Assembly (NCBI GenBank): GCA_036523395.1
Contig: DATDEH010000044.1
Coordinates: 1 to 64,000 of the forward strand
Direction of reading: 5' to 3'
DNA from: Candidatus Limnocylindria bacterium
GTDB lineage: Bacteria > Chloroflexota > Limnocylindria > P2-11E
Length of the DNA: 64,000 bases
Shown in pieces: positions 49,651 to 58,500 of this stretch; position 1 is the first letter of the stretch; every line of letters begins with the position of its first letter. The notes under the pieces were generated by a model. It was not told where the DNA came from and did no database searches. It worked only from the letters and a program-made list of their open reading frames with translations. The position numbers and the translations under genes were made by a program.

Positions 49651-49679
49651 TTGACAGGCGCATAAGTACGCTCTAGTAA
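49651..49679 (+). promoter_or_regulatory. Promoter of the MBL-fragment/JmjC operon
   Basis: TTGACA (49651-49656), a 17-base spacer and TAGTAA (49674-49679) make a good sigma-70-type promoter 44 bases before ATG 49723. The overlapping CTAGTAACACTTGAC (49673-49687) resembles a motif upstream of two other accessory operons. Confidence 0.65.
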
Positions 49680-49722
49680 CACTTGACTTCGTGCTTCTGG
49701 GGCGACCTTTGGGGAGGAAGCG

Positions 49723-49875
49723 ATGAGCGCGCGCACGAGTGCCGACGCGGTCGGGTCACGCATTCACCTACTCGATGTCGGCGAGAAGCAGTACGGCGAC
49801 TCGATCTTCTGTCAGCTAGGCGACAAGCAGATCCTCATCGACGGCGGCCACCTCACGCTGCGAGGTCGACGATGA
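49723..49875 (+). pseudogene. Metallo-beta-lactamase N-terminal fragment
   Basis: 50 codons with a good ribosome site (GGGGAGGAAG). The sequence IHLLDVGEKQYGDSIFCQLG followed by QILIDGGH is the first beta-strand block of a ComEC/YqgX-like MBL enzyme. It stops at the DGGH turn and has none of the HxHxDH metal motif. The JmjC-type gene begins inside its last codons (ATGA overlap), so the rest of the MBL gene seems to have been replaced by the oxygenase gene. Confidence 0.7.
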
Positions 49876-50777
49876 GGACACTCGGGCTGGCTGAGCTGGT
49901 GCATCCGCTGTCCGTGGACACGTTCATGTCTAAGTACTGGCAAAGGAAACCGTACGTGCGCCACGGTTCGCTAGAACGGTTCAAGGAGATTGCCACAATT
50001 CCGGCGCTCCGCAGTATTGAAGCAATCTTGGAGGTGTGGCGCGGTACCGCGGAGGCTTGGCCACCGCGGACCACCAAGAATCCAGTCATTACGGCTGAGG
50101 CGCGCCAGGTGTCTGACTTTTTCGAAAGCGGATACACGGTCTACTTGTCCCATGTTGAAGAACATGTCCCTGCCCTGAAACCTCTCGCACGCCGTATGGA
50201 ACGCGACTTGGGCTTGAGAGAGTACGAGGTCTTTTTCGAAGCGTTCGCGGCGAAGGGAGCTGGATCGGCAATTCATTTCGATCCAAACGTCACCATCAAC
50301 CTTCAGCTAATCGGCGCCAAACAATGGACAGTCGCCGAGAATACGCATCTCAAACATCCGCACGAGGGCTGGAATGTCGGCGCCGACGTCGACGACGAGA
50401 TGAAGGCCTATTCGCGAATGCCTCTCCCCTCGAAGATGCCGAGAGGCTCCAAGAGCTTTGAAGCCCGACGTGGCACGCTCGTCTATCTGCATCCAGGCTA
50501 TTGGCATGCGACTGTCAATCACGAGCCGTCTTTGTCGCTTCTCTACACGATCAATCCCCCTTCATGGGCCGACCTGCTTGTCGATGAATTCAAGGCCCGC
50601 TTGAACACGATTGATGACGCTCGAGAACTAGCCTTTGGTCTTGGGTCAACTGGGGGACTGGACCAGAAGCGACAACGTCTCAAGAAACTGATCCATGAAG
50701 TCTCTATCTCAGCGGATCGGATGAGTCCCGAGAGCCTACTTGCGAAGTGGAAGAAGGCTGCAGTAGATGAGTATTGA
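49872..50777 (+). CDS. JmjC/cupin_4-type Fe(II)/2-oxoglutarate oxygenase
   Basis: 301 residues. The N-terminal segment (FMSKYWQRKPYVRHG) resembles the ribosomal-oxygenase (ROXA/cupin_4) opening. The iron triad is in place: H-x-D in SAIHFDPNVTINLQLIG and the distal His in VYLHPGYWHATVNHE. Related enzymes hydroxylate ribosomal proteins or peptides, and the target here is unknown. The base composition is visibly less GC-rich than its neighbours, which suggests transfer. The last 13 codons recur, inverted, at 38.3 kb. Confidence 0.85.
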   Translation: MRTLGLAELVHPLSVDTFMSKYWQRKPYVRHGSLERFKEIATIPALRSIEAILEVWRGTAEAWPPRTTKNPVITAEARQVSDFFESGYTVYLSHVEEHVPALKPLARRMERDLGLREYEVFFEAFAAKGAGSAIHFDPNVTINLQLIGAKQWTVAENTHLKHPHEGWNVGADVDDEMKAYSRMPLPSKMPRGSKSFEARRGTLVYLHPGYWHATVNHEPSLSLLYTINPPSWADLLVDEFKARLNTIDDARELAFGLGSTGGLDQKRQRLKKLIHEVSISADRMSPESLLAKWKKAAVDEY

Positions 50778-50801
50778 GTCCCCGAGTCTCCGCCGATGCG
50801 C
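50739..50801 (+). repeat. 63-bp repeat, second copy (JmjC 3' end)
   Basis: Partner of the copy at 38308-38370 in inverted orientation with one mismatch. It spans the end of the JmjC gene and 24 bases beyond the stop, so the duplication boundary does not respect the gene end. Confidence 0.9.
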
Positions 50802-51032
50802 AGGCGTGTGCATCTCGTAGATCCCGCGTCGCCCAGTACACGTTGCTGCGCTGAGCCCAAAGTCTGCGGATGGCGTGCCGCCCCGCCATCACGCGCTTTG
50901 CGGCGGCGATGTCGTCCTCGAGCAACGCGAGCCACGCCGGTGGTCGTGTAGGCGCAGTCGGGTCGATCGCCCCAGTCCTTCTCCGAAGTGGCGTTCTGTC
51001 GGCTCGTCGCCCCGGCAGGCGAGCGCGGCTGG
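50802..51032. other. Gap with a minus-strand gene remnant
   Basis: 231 bases without an intact gene. On the minus strand an open frame reads PPAWLALLEDDIAAAKRVMA, then HAIRRLWAQRSNVYWATRDL, and runs into the 63-bp repeat. It has no start with a ribosome site. It looks like a protein fragment cut by the rearrangement that placed the repeat here. Not recognised. Confidence 0.35.
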
Positions 51033-52328
51033 TCAGTGGACGTTGACGATCTGTTTAAAGGTTGGCGCAGCCAGCGGGCGGCCGGTCGACGCGGCGATGA
51101 GGTCGCCCTCGATCACGTACTGACCGGGAGCTGTGCCGGCTGGGGGCAGGATTGAAAAGAGGAAGAAGGCGATCTGGCCGGGAGCAACGACCGCCTGCGT
51201 CGTGCTCGCGTACGTCGTCGCCGAGAGCCAGTTGGAGTTCCATGCCGCGATGGCAGCGTGCGGGCACAGCTGTCCGAGGTTCACCTGTCCCGCCGTGCCT
51301 TTGACCCACGAGGTCGCGCCGATGTTTGTGAAGCAGGCCGAGATCTGCGCGAGCTGGCCGGGGCTGACAGTCATCACCGCATTGGGTGGACACGCGTCCG
51401 CACTCTGCCCCGGGCTCTCGTCGTCATACATGTACCCCATGCAGTGGTGGTCGAGCGTGCTCGCCGGCGTGATCCCAGGCGCCCCGAGGTCGAACATGGC
51501 GTCGTTGAGGCTGTGGCCGGGGGGACCGCCCGCGGCGGGTGCATACGGCACGGTCGGGTGCGTCGCCCGCCACTGGGCCCAGAGACGATCGACGTTGGCG
51601 TGGTGCAGGAAGAAGACGGGGTCATTGGGCGAGGTGCCGGGGAGCATGTCGCCGCCGACCCACAGATGGACACGGTTGTGCATCCGCCCGTTGGGCGTCT
51701 GATCGCCGGGACGCAAGAGCCAGCCCTCGAGTCGGTTGCGGAAGCTTGGTGCCGAAGTCTGACTCTCACTCCAGGGCAAGCTGTCGTAGGCGCTCTCGCT
51801 GAAGCTATTGGTGACATCCAGCACACGCGGCAGCGTCGGCGCGCCCTGCGCGTCGCGGCCGAGGCGGCGGATGATCCCCGGGACCCCGCGAGGGACCAGT
51901 GTCATAGACGGCGTCATGACCAGCGCCATCCAGTTCTGAAACGGCCCATTGGCCACGAAGTCGTTGGGTCCGGTGCCATCACCGCCGATGTAATTCGCAC
52001 TCCAGAGCGGGGCCGCCGCGGGGTTCGGCAGGGCACCATCGGCGGACCAGCTCCAATAGGGAAGCGTCAATCCTGGCGTGACTGTCTGCAGTTGCAGCTC
52101 GAGATCGCGCAGGTACCACCGATGCCACGGGCCGAAGGCAGGCCCTCGGTGCGCGCTGTTGCGGAGCGTTCCGGTCTCGTTCGTCATGAGGCTGGCGCGC
52201 ATCATTGCGTCGTGATGACGGTGAATGAACATGTCGTACGTGCCGTTGGTCTTGAGCGTGTTGAGCGCGCTGGTCAGCCGCGTCACCTCCGCCGGAGTGA
52301 GGTTGTAGATGTTCCTACGAACGTCCAC
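51033..52328 (-). CDS. Tyrosinase (type 3 copper oxidase)
   Basis: 431 residues from GTG 52328. The CuA ligands are in FIHRHHDAMM ... NSAHRGPAFGPWHRWYL. The CuB ligands are in HNRVHLW ... DPVFFLHHANVDRLWAQW. The catalytic core ends near residue 270. An additional C-terminal domain of about 150 residues follows, with a Cys pair and a beta-rich end. It should oxidise phenols or peptidyl tyrosine to quinones using O2. No signal peptide. It overlaps the small MelC1-like gene upstream and ends a cluster that begins with a candidate precursor and a DUF692 enzyme. Confidence 0.9.
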   Translation of the reverse strand: MDVRRNIYNLTPAEVTRLTSALNTLKTNGTYDMFIHRHHDAMMRASLMTNETGTLRNSAHRGPAFGPWHRWYLRDLELQLQTVTPGLTLPYWSWSADGALPNPAAAPLWSANYIGGDGTGPNDFVANGPFQNWMALVMTPSMTLVPRGVPGIIRRLGRDAQGAPTLPRVLDVTNSFSESAYDSLPWSESQTSAPSFRNRLEGWLLRPGDQTPNGRMHNRVHLWVGGDMLPGTSPNDPVFFLHHANVDRLWAQWRATHPTVPYAPAAGGPPGHSLNDAMFDLGAPGITPASTLDHHCMGYMYDDESPGQSADACPPNAVMTVSPGQLAQISACFTNIGATSWVKGTAGQVNLGQLCPHAAIAAWNSNWLSATTYASTTQAVVAPGQIAFFLFSILPPAGTAPGQYVIEGDLIAASTGRPLAAPTFKQIVNVH

Positions 52329-52689
52329 GGCCCGCCTTCTTGGTGACGGTGCGCCGACGCTTCGGCTGTGTCTTCGTGTCGAGCATGAGCGTGCTGCCGA
52401 CTTGCGACGCCAGCGCGCGAGCCAACTCCGTCGCCGACGCGTAGCCGCGGAACGGCAGGAACAGCGAGTGGTACTCGCCGGACGCGATCTTGGCCGCGCC
52501 AGGGATCGTTTGGCCATCGATGGTGATCACCACCGCCTCGGCTGATTCCTTCACCGCGACGCGATGGCCATGCGCCGTGAACGTCTTCGGCCCTGAGCTG
52601 GCCTGGGGCTTCTTCTGAGCCGCGCCACTCGGCGTCTTCGCCGCTGCGCGTTTCGGCTTCTTCTGAGCTGCGCGCTTTCGCGCCGACAT
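52315..52689 (-). CDS. MelC1-like tyrosinase chaperone/cofactor protein
   Basis: 124 residues from ATG 52689 (GGGGGAG upstream). A Lys/Ala-rich N-terminus is followed by VVITIDGQTIPGAAKIASGE, then YHSLFLPFRGYASATELARA. This parallels MelC1 (short beta strands, DG turn, Y-x-S element, then A-x-x-A helix). In Streptomyces, MelC1 delivers copper to tyrosinase. No His cluster is visible, so copper delivery is not assured. It overlaps the tyrosinase start by 14 bases, which supports the pairing. Confidence 0.6.
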   Translation of the reverse strand: MSARKRAAQKKPKRAAAKTPSGAAQKKPQASSGPKTFTAHGHRVAVKESAEAVVITIDGQTIPGAAKIASGEYHSLFLPFRGYASATELARALASQVGSTLMLDTKTQPKRRRTVTKKAGRGRS

Positions 52690-52790
52690 CGCATCTCCCC
52701 CGCTGGTCACGTCCCTTGATCGCGGTCCAGTAAGTGCAAGCGATACTAATACCGACCGAAGTGCGACCGCTCGGATTTCAGGCGGTAGTG

Positions 52791-53480
52791 CTAACGATCG
52801 ATGAGCGATCGCGCTACGTCGCCTTCTACCTCAGACATCCTGAGCTCATCGCCAGTCGCGTCCAGGGCGACGAAGTAATCGCCAACGGCGGGCACGGAAT
52901 CCGGGCGTCGCCCCTCAGCCAGCGCTCGAAGCAGGGGCAACGGATCGTGGCGGAAGGGAGTGATGGCGACCCGTGGATGGAGACGCCGGCGACGAACCTC
53001 GCTCTCGGTGACGACCGCCGTGGTCGCGGCCAGTGCGTCGACGGCTGCGCGAACGCGTGCCTGCAGCCGATTGGCCGCAAGCTCAAAGGTGAGCACTTCG
53101 TCGAGGTACGGATCGCGCAGTTCCTGATCGATCAGGCGCTGACGGAGAAAGCTGGCGAAGCGTTCGGTCTCTGGGCCGAACTGCAGATTGGCGGGGCGGG
53201 CGATCGTCCAGAAGAGCTCTGTCTCTCGCATCAGATCGTTGCCGAGCAGCAGGCACGTCAGCGGGAGGTATGAGTAGATCGGGGTCATCCGGTTCACGCG
53301 GTGCAGCGTGCAGCTGGTCGACATGCCCGGTTGCAGCGCGACCGCAGCCAAGCGTCGTCGCTCCCGTGCCGAGAGGTCGTAGCTGGCCAGAGCCGCTACG
53401 GGGTCGCTGCGCACATGCAGGCACAGCTCGGGCGAGGCGATCATGGTCGTGAGCGCGCGCTGATAGCCGAGAAGGGTCAT
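52791..53480 (-). CDS. Partner protein of the DUF692/MNIO enzyme
   Basis: 229 residues. The start YQRALTTMIASPELCLHVRS and the helical body (ARERRRLAAVALQPGM, FWTIARPANLQFGP) suit the recognition proteins found beside DUF692 enzymes (DUF2063-like and others). I cannot place it in a named family. The ATG follows the MNIO stop by three bases, so the two are co-translated. Likely role: presenting the precursor peptide to the enzyme. Confidence 0.65.
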   Translation of the reverse strand: MTLLGYQRALTTMIASPELCLHVRSDPVAALASYDLSARERRRLAAVALQPGMSTSCTLHRVNRMTPIYSYLPLTCLLLGNDLMRETELFWTIARPANLQFGPETERFASFLRQRLIDQELRDPYLDEVLTFELAANRLQARVRAAVDALAATTAVVTESEVRRRRLHPRVAITPFRHDPLPLLRALAEGRRPDSVPAVGDYFVALDATGDELRMSEVEGDVARSLIDR

Positions 53481-53483
53481 CGC

Positions 53484-54425
53484 TCAGGCTCGACGGCACC
53501 GCTCCCAGATAGCACGGGCGCGATCGAGCTCGGCGTTGATGCCCGCCGCCTTGAGCAGGGGATAGTACGAGTCGTGGAACTCGAAGGTGATCGCGGCCAG
53601 CTGAGGTAGTTGCGGTGCGATCCACTCGAGGAGTTCCCACACCGCCGGCGGACATGGCCCGGCGTGTGAATCCGTGTACATCCCCGCGAGCATGCTGCCA
53701 CCGGCGATGTGGATCTCGACCACGCGCTCCTTGTCGAGCGCGTCGATGAAGGCGAAAGCGTCGAAGCCATGATTGCGCGCGTTGGCGTAGACGTTGTGGA
53801 TGTCGAGCAGCAAGCCGCAGCCAGTGCGACGGCCGAGCGCGTTGAGGAACTCCGGCTCGCTCATGTCCTGCTCAGGAACGTCGATGAAATAGACGTTGTT
53901 CTCGATCATGAAGGGGGCGGGCACGGCACGCTGCACGCTGGCGATCCGACCGCAGATGAGCTCCAGCACGTCCCAGTCGTACGGTACGGGCACGGCGAGG
54001 CCGGCATTGTGATCGTGGCCATCGGCCGCCGTGATCCGAACGAAAGACAGGTGATCGCTGTGCCACGGAAACTGGTACCGGGCCTGCCACGCGGCGATGT
54101 GATCCGCGTACGAGAGGTCGAAGTCATCCGCGCTGCCGAGTGACAGACCGATGTTGTGACAGATGATCGGCGCCACTGCATGCACGCGGTCGAGCTCGCG
54201 AATCCACCCATCGAGCTCTTCGAAGCGAGGATGAGCGCCGACACCGTGATCGGTCCAGAACATCTCCGGGATCACCTCGACGTAGTCGAAGGTCTCCGGG
54301 CGCTCTCGCATGTAGCCTGGCAGCGCCGGGTTGTAGAGCAGCCCGACGCCGAGTGCAGGCAGCGCCGCGAGCCGGTCAACGCCCTGCGCTGCCGAGACAA
54401 CGGAGCCAGAGTCCGCCACCCCCAC
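53484..54425 (-). CDS. DUF692 (MNIO) multinuclear iron oxidative enzyme
   Basis: 313 residues from GTG 54425, overlapping the candidate precursor's TAG by one base. Metal-binding motifs of the TIM-barrel family are visible: GVGLLYNP, FDYVEVIPEMF, CHNIGLSLGSADD, FPWHSDHLSF, MIENNVYFI, LLLDIHNVYANARN and EIHIAGG. DUF692 enzymes such as MbnB, TglH and bufferin enzymes use two or three iron ions to rework Cys residues of ribosomal peptides. The substrate is probably the protein encoded just upstream. Confidence 0.9.
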   Translation of the reverse strand: MGVADSGSVVSAAQGVDRLAALPALGVGLLYNPALPGYMRERPETFDYVEVIPEMFWTDHGVGAHPRFEELDGWIRELDRVHAVAPIICHNIGLSLGSADDFDLSYADHIAAWQARYQFPWHSDHLSFVRITAADGHDHNAGLAVPVPYDWDVLELICGRIASVQRAVPAPFMIENNVYFIDVPEQDMSEPEFLNALGRRTGCGLLLDIHNVYANARNHGFDAFAFIDALDKERVVEIHIAGGSMLAGMYTDSHAGPCPPAVWELLEWIAPQLPQLAAITFEFHDSYYPLLKAAGINAELDRARAIWERCRRA

Positions 54426-54676
54426 TAGGTCCGCCCGATAATCTCCATGCGTTCGAGATCGATCTGCAGCACGTGCTCGAGGCGCTCGCGGACGATCAGC
54501 GACTCACCTGACAGACACGCCTGGCAGCCCCGGGGAAGGCGTGCGATGAAGTCGCCCAGGAGCTTGCCACTGATCTTCCCGAACTCGGCTGTCTTGGTTC
54601 CGTGCGGGATCACGAGCTCGATCTTGGCGTACTTCTCCGAGTACCCGAGTTCCGCCATGCGCTTGGTCGGCTCCAT
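54425..54676 (-). CDS. Candidate MNIO precursor protein with CxxC
   Basis: 83 residues from ATG 54676 (GGGGGGAG upstream). The first 45 residues are charged and helical and could be the leader. The segment RGCQACLSGESL holds the only Cys residues (C51, C54) and could be the modified site. A 29-residue tail follows. A longer start at 54748 has no ribosome site. The overlap with the MNIO gene (TAGTG) is the main evidence for precursor status; no sequence homologue is known to me. It might instead be a small redox partner. Confidence 0.6.
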   Translation of the reverse strand: MEPTKRMAELGYSEKYAKIELVIPHGTKTAEFGKISGKLLGDFIARLPRGCQACLSGESLIVRERLEHVLQIDLERMEIIGRT

Positions 54677-54769
54677 CGTGTTCTCCCCCCGCGCCGGTAG
54701 CGGCGCACACGTCTCAGGAGAGTTTGTACGACCCGTGTCAATCCCCACTTATCCACATCTCAAGTCTTA

Positions 54770-55423
54770 CTAGCAGACCGCTAGATAATCGGCGGTCCGC
54801 ACCGGGCACCGGAACGGGGCAGATGCGACGACCTGGGTGATGTTCGACGAAGGGCGCACTCCGGGCACAGGCCCGGCCTCTCGACAGAGGTAGTCGCGTG
54901 GTCCAGCGGAATCGAGGATCGGCGGACGGGTCGCATCGAAGATGATCACGATACGGTCGTCGGCTGGACGCTGAACCCGTGCTATCGACGGCGTGCGTCC
55001 CGACACGATCACACGGAGGCGCAGCTCACCAAACTGGAACGGATTGCGGCCTGCCGACGCATGGGCCTGCGCCTCGATGAAGCTGGCTGCATCGCGGGCG
55101 CACATGTGGCTGGCGAGAATCCAAACCTGGATCGTCTGCGCCTTCTCGCGCTGGCCAAGATCCAGCAGAGCAACGCCGAGGTGGGTGCCTTGCTGTATGG
55201 CGGAGAGCACAAGCGTCGTGGCGGCCGTCGACGCTTGACGGTCGCACGTCACTGCCGCGCTGCGCGCTACCCGCGCGTGGCGGTTGGGCCAGCGACCCGA
55301 ATGATGTCGCGTCATGCCTCCGGCGCTGGCCGAGAGCGCCTCGGCCGCCCATCGGCCATAGATCGCAGGACGTTCTTCTGTGCAATCGAGCTGGCATTCG
55401 AACCGAGCGACAGCCAAGCGCAC
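54770..55423 (-). CDS. Hypothetical protein
   Basis: 217 codons. The central part (HLGVALLDLGQREKAQTIQV, then AASFIEAQAHASAG) is helical and reminiscent of a TPR-type regulator. The first 60 residues look random, and no start has a good ribosome site. It may be the tail of a degraded regulator gene. Confidence 0.35.
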   Translation of the reverse strand: MRLAVARFECQLDCTEERPAIYGRWAAEALSASAGGMTRHHSGRWPNRHARVARSAAVTCDRQASTAATTLVLSAIQQGTHLGVALLDLGQREKAQTIQVWILASHMCARDAASFIEAQAHASAGRNPFQFGELRLRVIVSGRTPSIARVQRPADDRIVIIFDATRPPILDSAGPRDYLCREAGPVPGVRPSSNITQVVASAPFRCPVRTADYLAVC

Positions 55424-55574
55424 GAACGAAGTGGTTCAATCGCTCAAGTGACCGCTAGTGATGCTTGACAACAGGAAGTCCGACTAATTACCTTCGCCGC
55501 GGCCCCGCGTGCGGGGCTGCACGACCGTCGAGTGAGAGAGCGGACGTTCGGGCAGCGTGAGGAGGGGGACGGTC

Positions 55575-58500
55575 ATGTTTGGCGCCGCCGTATTCGTCTA
55601 CGTCTTTGTACTGGCAGCGATCTCGATTGGCATCGTTCTGAAGCCCCTTGGTGCGAGCCGGCACTGGCGCCCGGCAAAGCTGCGAGTGCGCGTACTCGTT
55701 GGTTTCGCGCTCTTTCTCGTACTGCTGCCGATCGTCGCTCCGGCATTCCCGAGCGCACCGTTGCCGTGGCTGTTCCCGGGTATCGCACAGGCCGCCGAGA
55801 CCGTCAACTCGCCTCAGTACATCGCTCCGGCGATCATGCCAAACGGCCAGGTCGGAATGGTCTTCAAGAATGACGCCGGCGCCGGTGTCGTCGAGATCCG
55901 CTTCAAGCGCTACTTCGTCGAGTGGGGCATGGACCCGTCGGTGCAACTGTCGACGGCGACTCCGAACTATCCGCAGCTCGCGTCTTTCCAGGGCAAGACC
56001 ATCGCCGCCTATGTCGATGACCGCGGCGGACCGAATCAGTTCCGGCTGCTCTTCCGCGTCAGCACGGATAACGGCGCCACCTGGGGCAGCGAGTACGCGC
56101 CTTTCGGCGCCGAGACCTTCGACTCCGGCAACAGCGCACCGCTGCTGATCACGTCTCGGGACGGCAGCACGCTCTACTTCTTCCACTGCTGCGTCTCGAG
56201 CCTGCCGCAGTACCGCTCCACGACCGACCCTGCGCTGGTCACGTGGACCAGCTCGGCACCCGCTGGCGATGCCTCGATCCGACCGGTGTCCAACAACAAC
56301 TGCGGCAACGCCGCGGCCGAGTGCTACCGCGCGCACACCTTCGAGTTCACCGAGACCGCAACGGCCGGCCAGTGGGTCTACATCACCAAATCGGACTCCG
56401 GCTGGGGTCAAAGCGGCCGCGGCACGCAGGTCGGCACGCTCGGCGGCGCATGGAGCGCGCAGGTCGACCACGGCGGATCCGGCGGTCTGTCCGGTGGCGG
56501 CGAGTCCCGTGCGACGGCGTTCCTCGATCGCGGCGGAAACGTGATCTACGTCCGTGCCGGCGAGCGGGGCGACTACCTCTACTACAAGAAGTCGACCGAT
56601 GGTGGATTCACCTGGGGACCGGGAATCAGCGCGTACACGAATGCGCTCGACATCTACACCGTCGGCTCGCCGGTCGGTCTGTATGACCCGAACTACACCC
56701 GTGGCGAGTACGTCTGGTACGCAGGGTTCGGCGGCGTCGGCGCTGGCAACAGCCAGAACGCCGTGCGAGTGATCCCGCTCTGGCCTGGCGCCGCGCCATA
56801 TCAGGAGACCGGCAGCGTTCGTCTGTTCGGCTCCCTCGGCGGCGACTACGATTTCGGCGCCGCCTACCCGTACACCTTCGGTCGCCGCGACATCCCGACC
56901 GGCATCGGCGCCTACAAGACCTCGGCCGAAGACCTCGCGATCCCCGGACGCCTGCTCAACCTCTCGTTCACGCGCGCCTACAGCTCGGCGGACACCGAGA
57001 TCGGTCTGATGGGGCCCGCCTGGACGCATAGCTTCAACTGGGCGCTCACCGACGCGGGCTCGTTCGTGCAGGTCCGCCGCGGGGACGGACGGCGTGACTC
57101 ATTCACCAAGAATCCCGACACCTCGTACGCACCACCGCCCAACGTCTTCGATGTATTGACGAAGAACGGTGACAGCACCTTCACGCTCACCCTCAAGAAC
57201 CAGACGCAGTACGAGTTCTCGACCGCCGGCAAGCTCACCCGCATCCACGAGCCTGCAGGCAACCAGATCCTGCTGAATTACATCAATGGGAAGCTGGGGA
57301 GTGTCACCGATACGGTCGGTCGGCTGACCACTTTGAACTACTCCAGCGGCCACAACCTGGCGATGGGCAAGACCTACACCGAGTCGGTCGCCCCGCACCC
57401 CAACTATCCCGACAACAACAACAGTGAGCTCACCGACGGGACGATCGCGAGCGGAACGAGTTTTTATGACAGCGGATGGCAGGGCCATCTCGGGATCGGT
57501 TCCCTGGATGTCACGATCGACCTCGGCAGCTCGCAGTCGCTCGATCTGTTCCGCTCCTACTACTACGACGACCCTGGATCGGGCATCTATAGGCCTGCGA
57601 GCGTCGAGATCCTCACCAGCCCGGACAACCTGAGCTACACAACCCGCGGCACCACACTGGCGGCCGGTGCGCTCAACGACAGCGGGCGTCTGTGGCGGTA
57701 TGACCTGGCGGTCTCACCGGTGAGCGCACGCTACGTCCGCTTCCGTGTCACGGCCGGCGGCACGTGGCTGTTCTCGAGCGAGATGTCGACGTACCTCGCC
57801 GGTGCGGACCCGATCGCCGCGGCCGCGGGCACGAACTCAGGCCAGACCAAGACGTACGTCACGTCGGTCGCGGCGAGTGCGTCATTCCCCGACACCGGCG
57901 GCACCGAGCTGACCGACGGGAACCTCGGAAACCCCGACAGCTACACCGCCGACGCATCGTGGCAAGGCCACCAGAACCTCGGCGCGACGCCGCTTGATGT
58001 CACCGTCGATCTCGGCGCGGCGCAGCGGGTCGGCGTCGTGCGCTCGTACCACTTCAATTGCCCCGGCTGCGGCGTGTTCCGCCCCGCCAAGATCGAAATG
58101 CTCACGAGCACCGACAACAGCCTGTACACCTCGCGCGGCTACACCGTGGCCGACGCGGCGGTCAACGACGCCGGCAGCCGCTGGCGCTACGAGTTCGACC
58201 TCAGTGGCGTGAGCGCGCGCTGGGTGCGCTTCCGGATCACCACCGGCGGCGAGTGGCTGTTCTCCTCAGAGGTGCAGGTCTTCGCCGAAGGTGCGGGTCC
58301 GATCACGCTGCCGCTGAGCTACAGCGACCGCCTCACCAGCGTCGTCGATCCGAGCACGCCTGGTCGCAAGGTCAGCTACGGCTACGACCAGACCGGCCGA
58401 CTCACGCGCTTCGTCGACAAGATCGGCAACACCGCTGGCCAGGACCCGGTCCTGCACAGCTGGCACTACGCCTACGACGGGCCGAGCCAGCACATCACCA

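Noticed and set aside
55502-55517. GCCCCGC-GT-GCGGGGC hairpin ahead of the RHS gene as a terminator
   Set aside because: The loop is too tight and no T-run follows on either strand; it may be an RNA leader feature but cannot be assigned.
55488-57029. 513-codon minus-strand frame over the RHS start
   Set aside because: Low-complexity composition, no ribosome site, antisense to a gene with clear domains.
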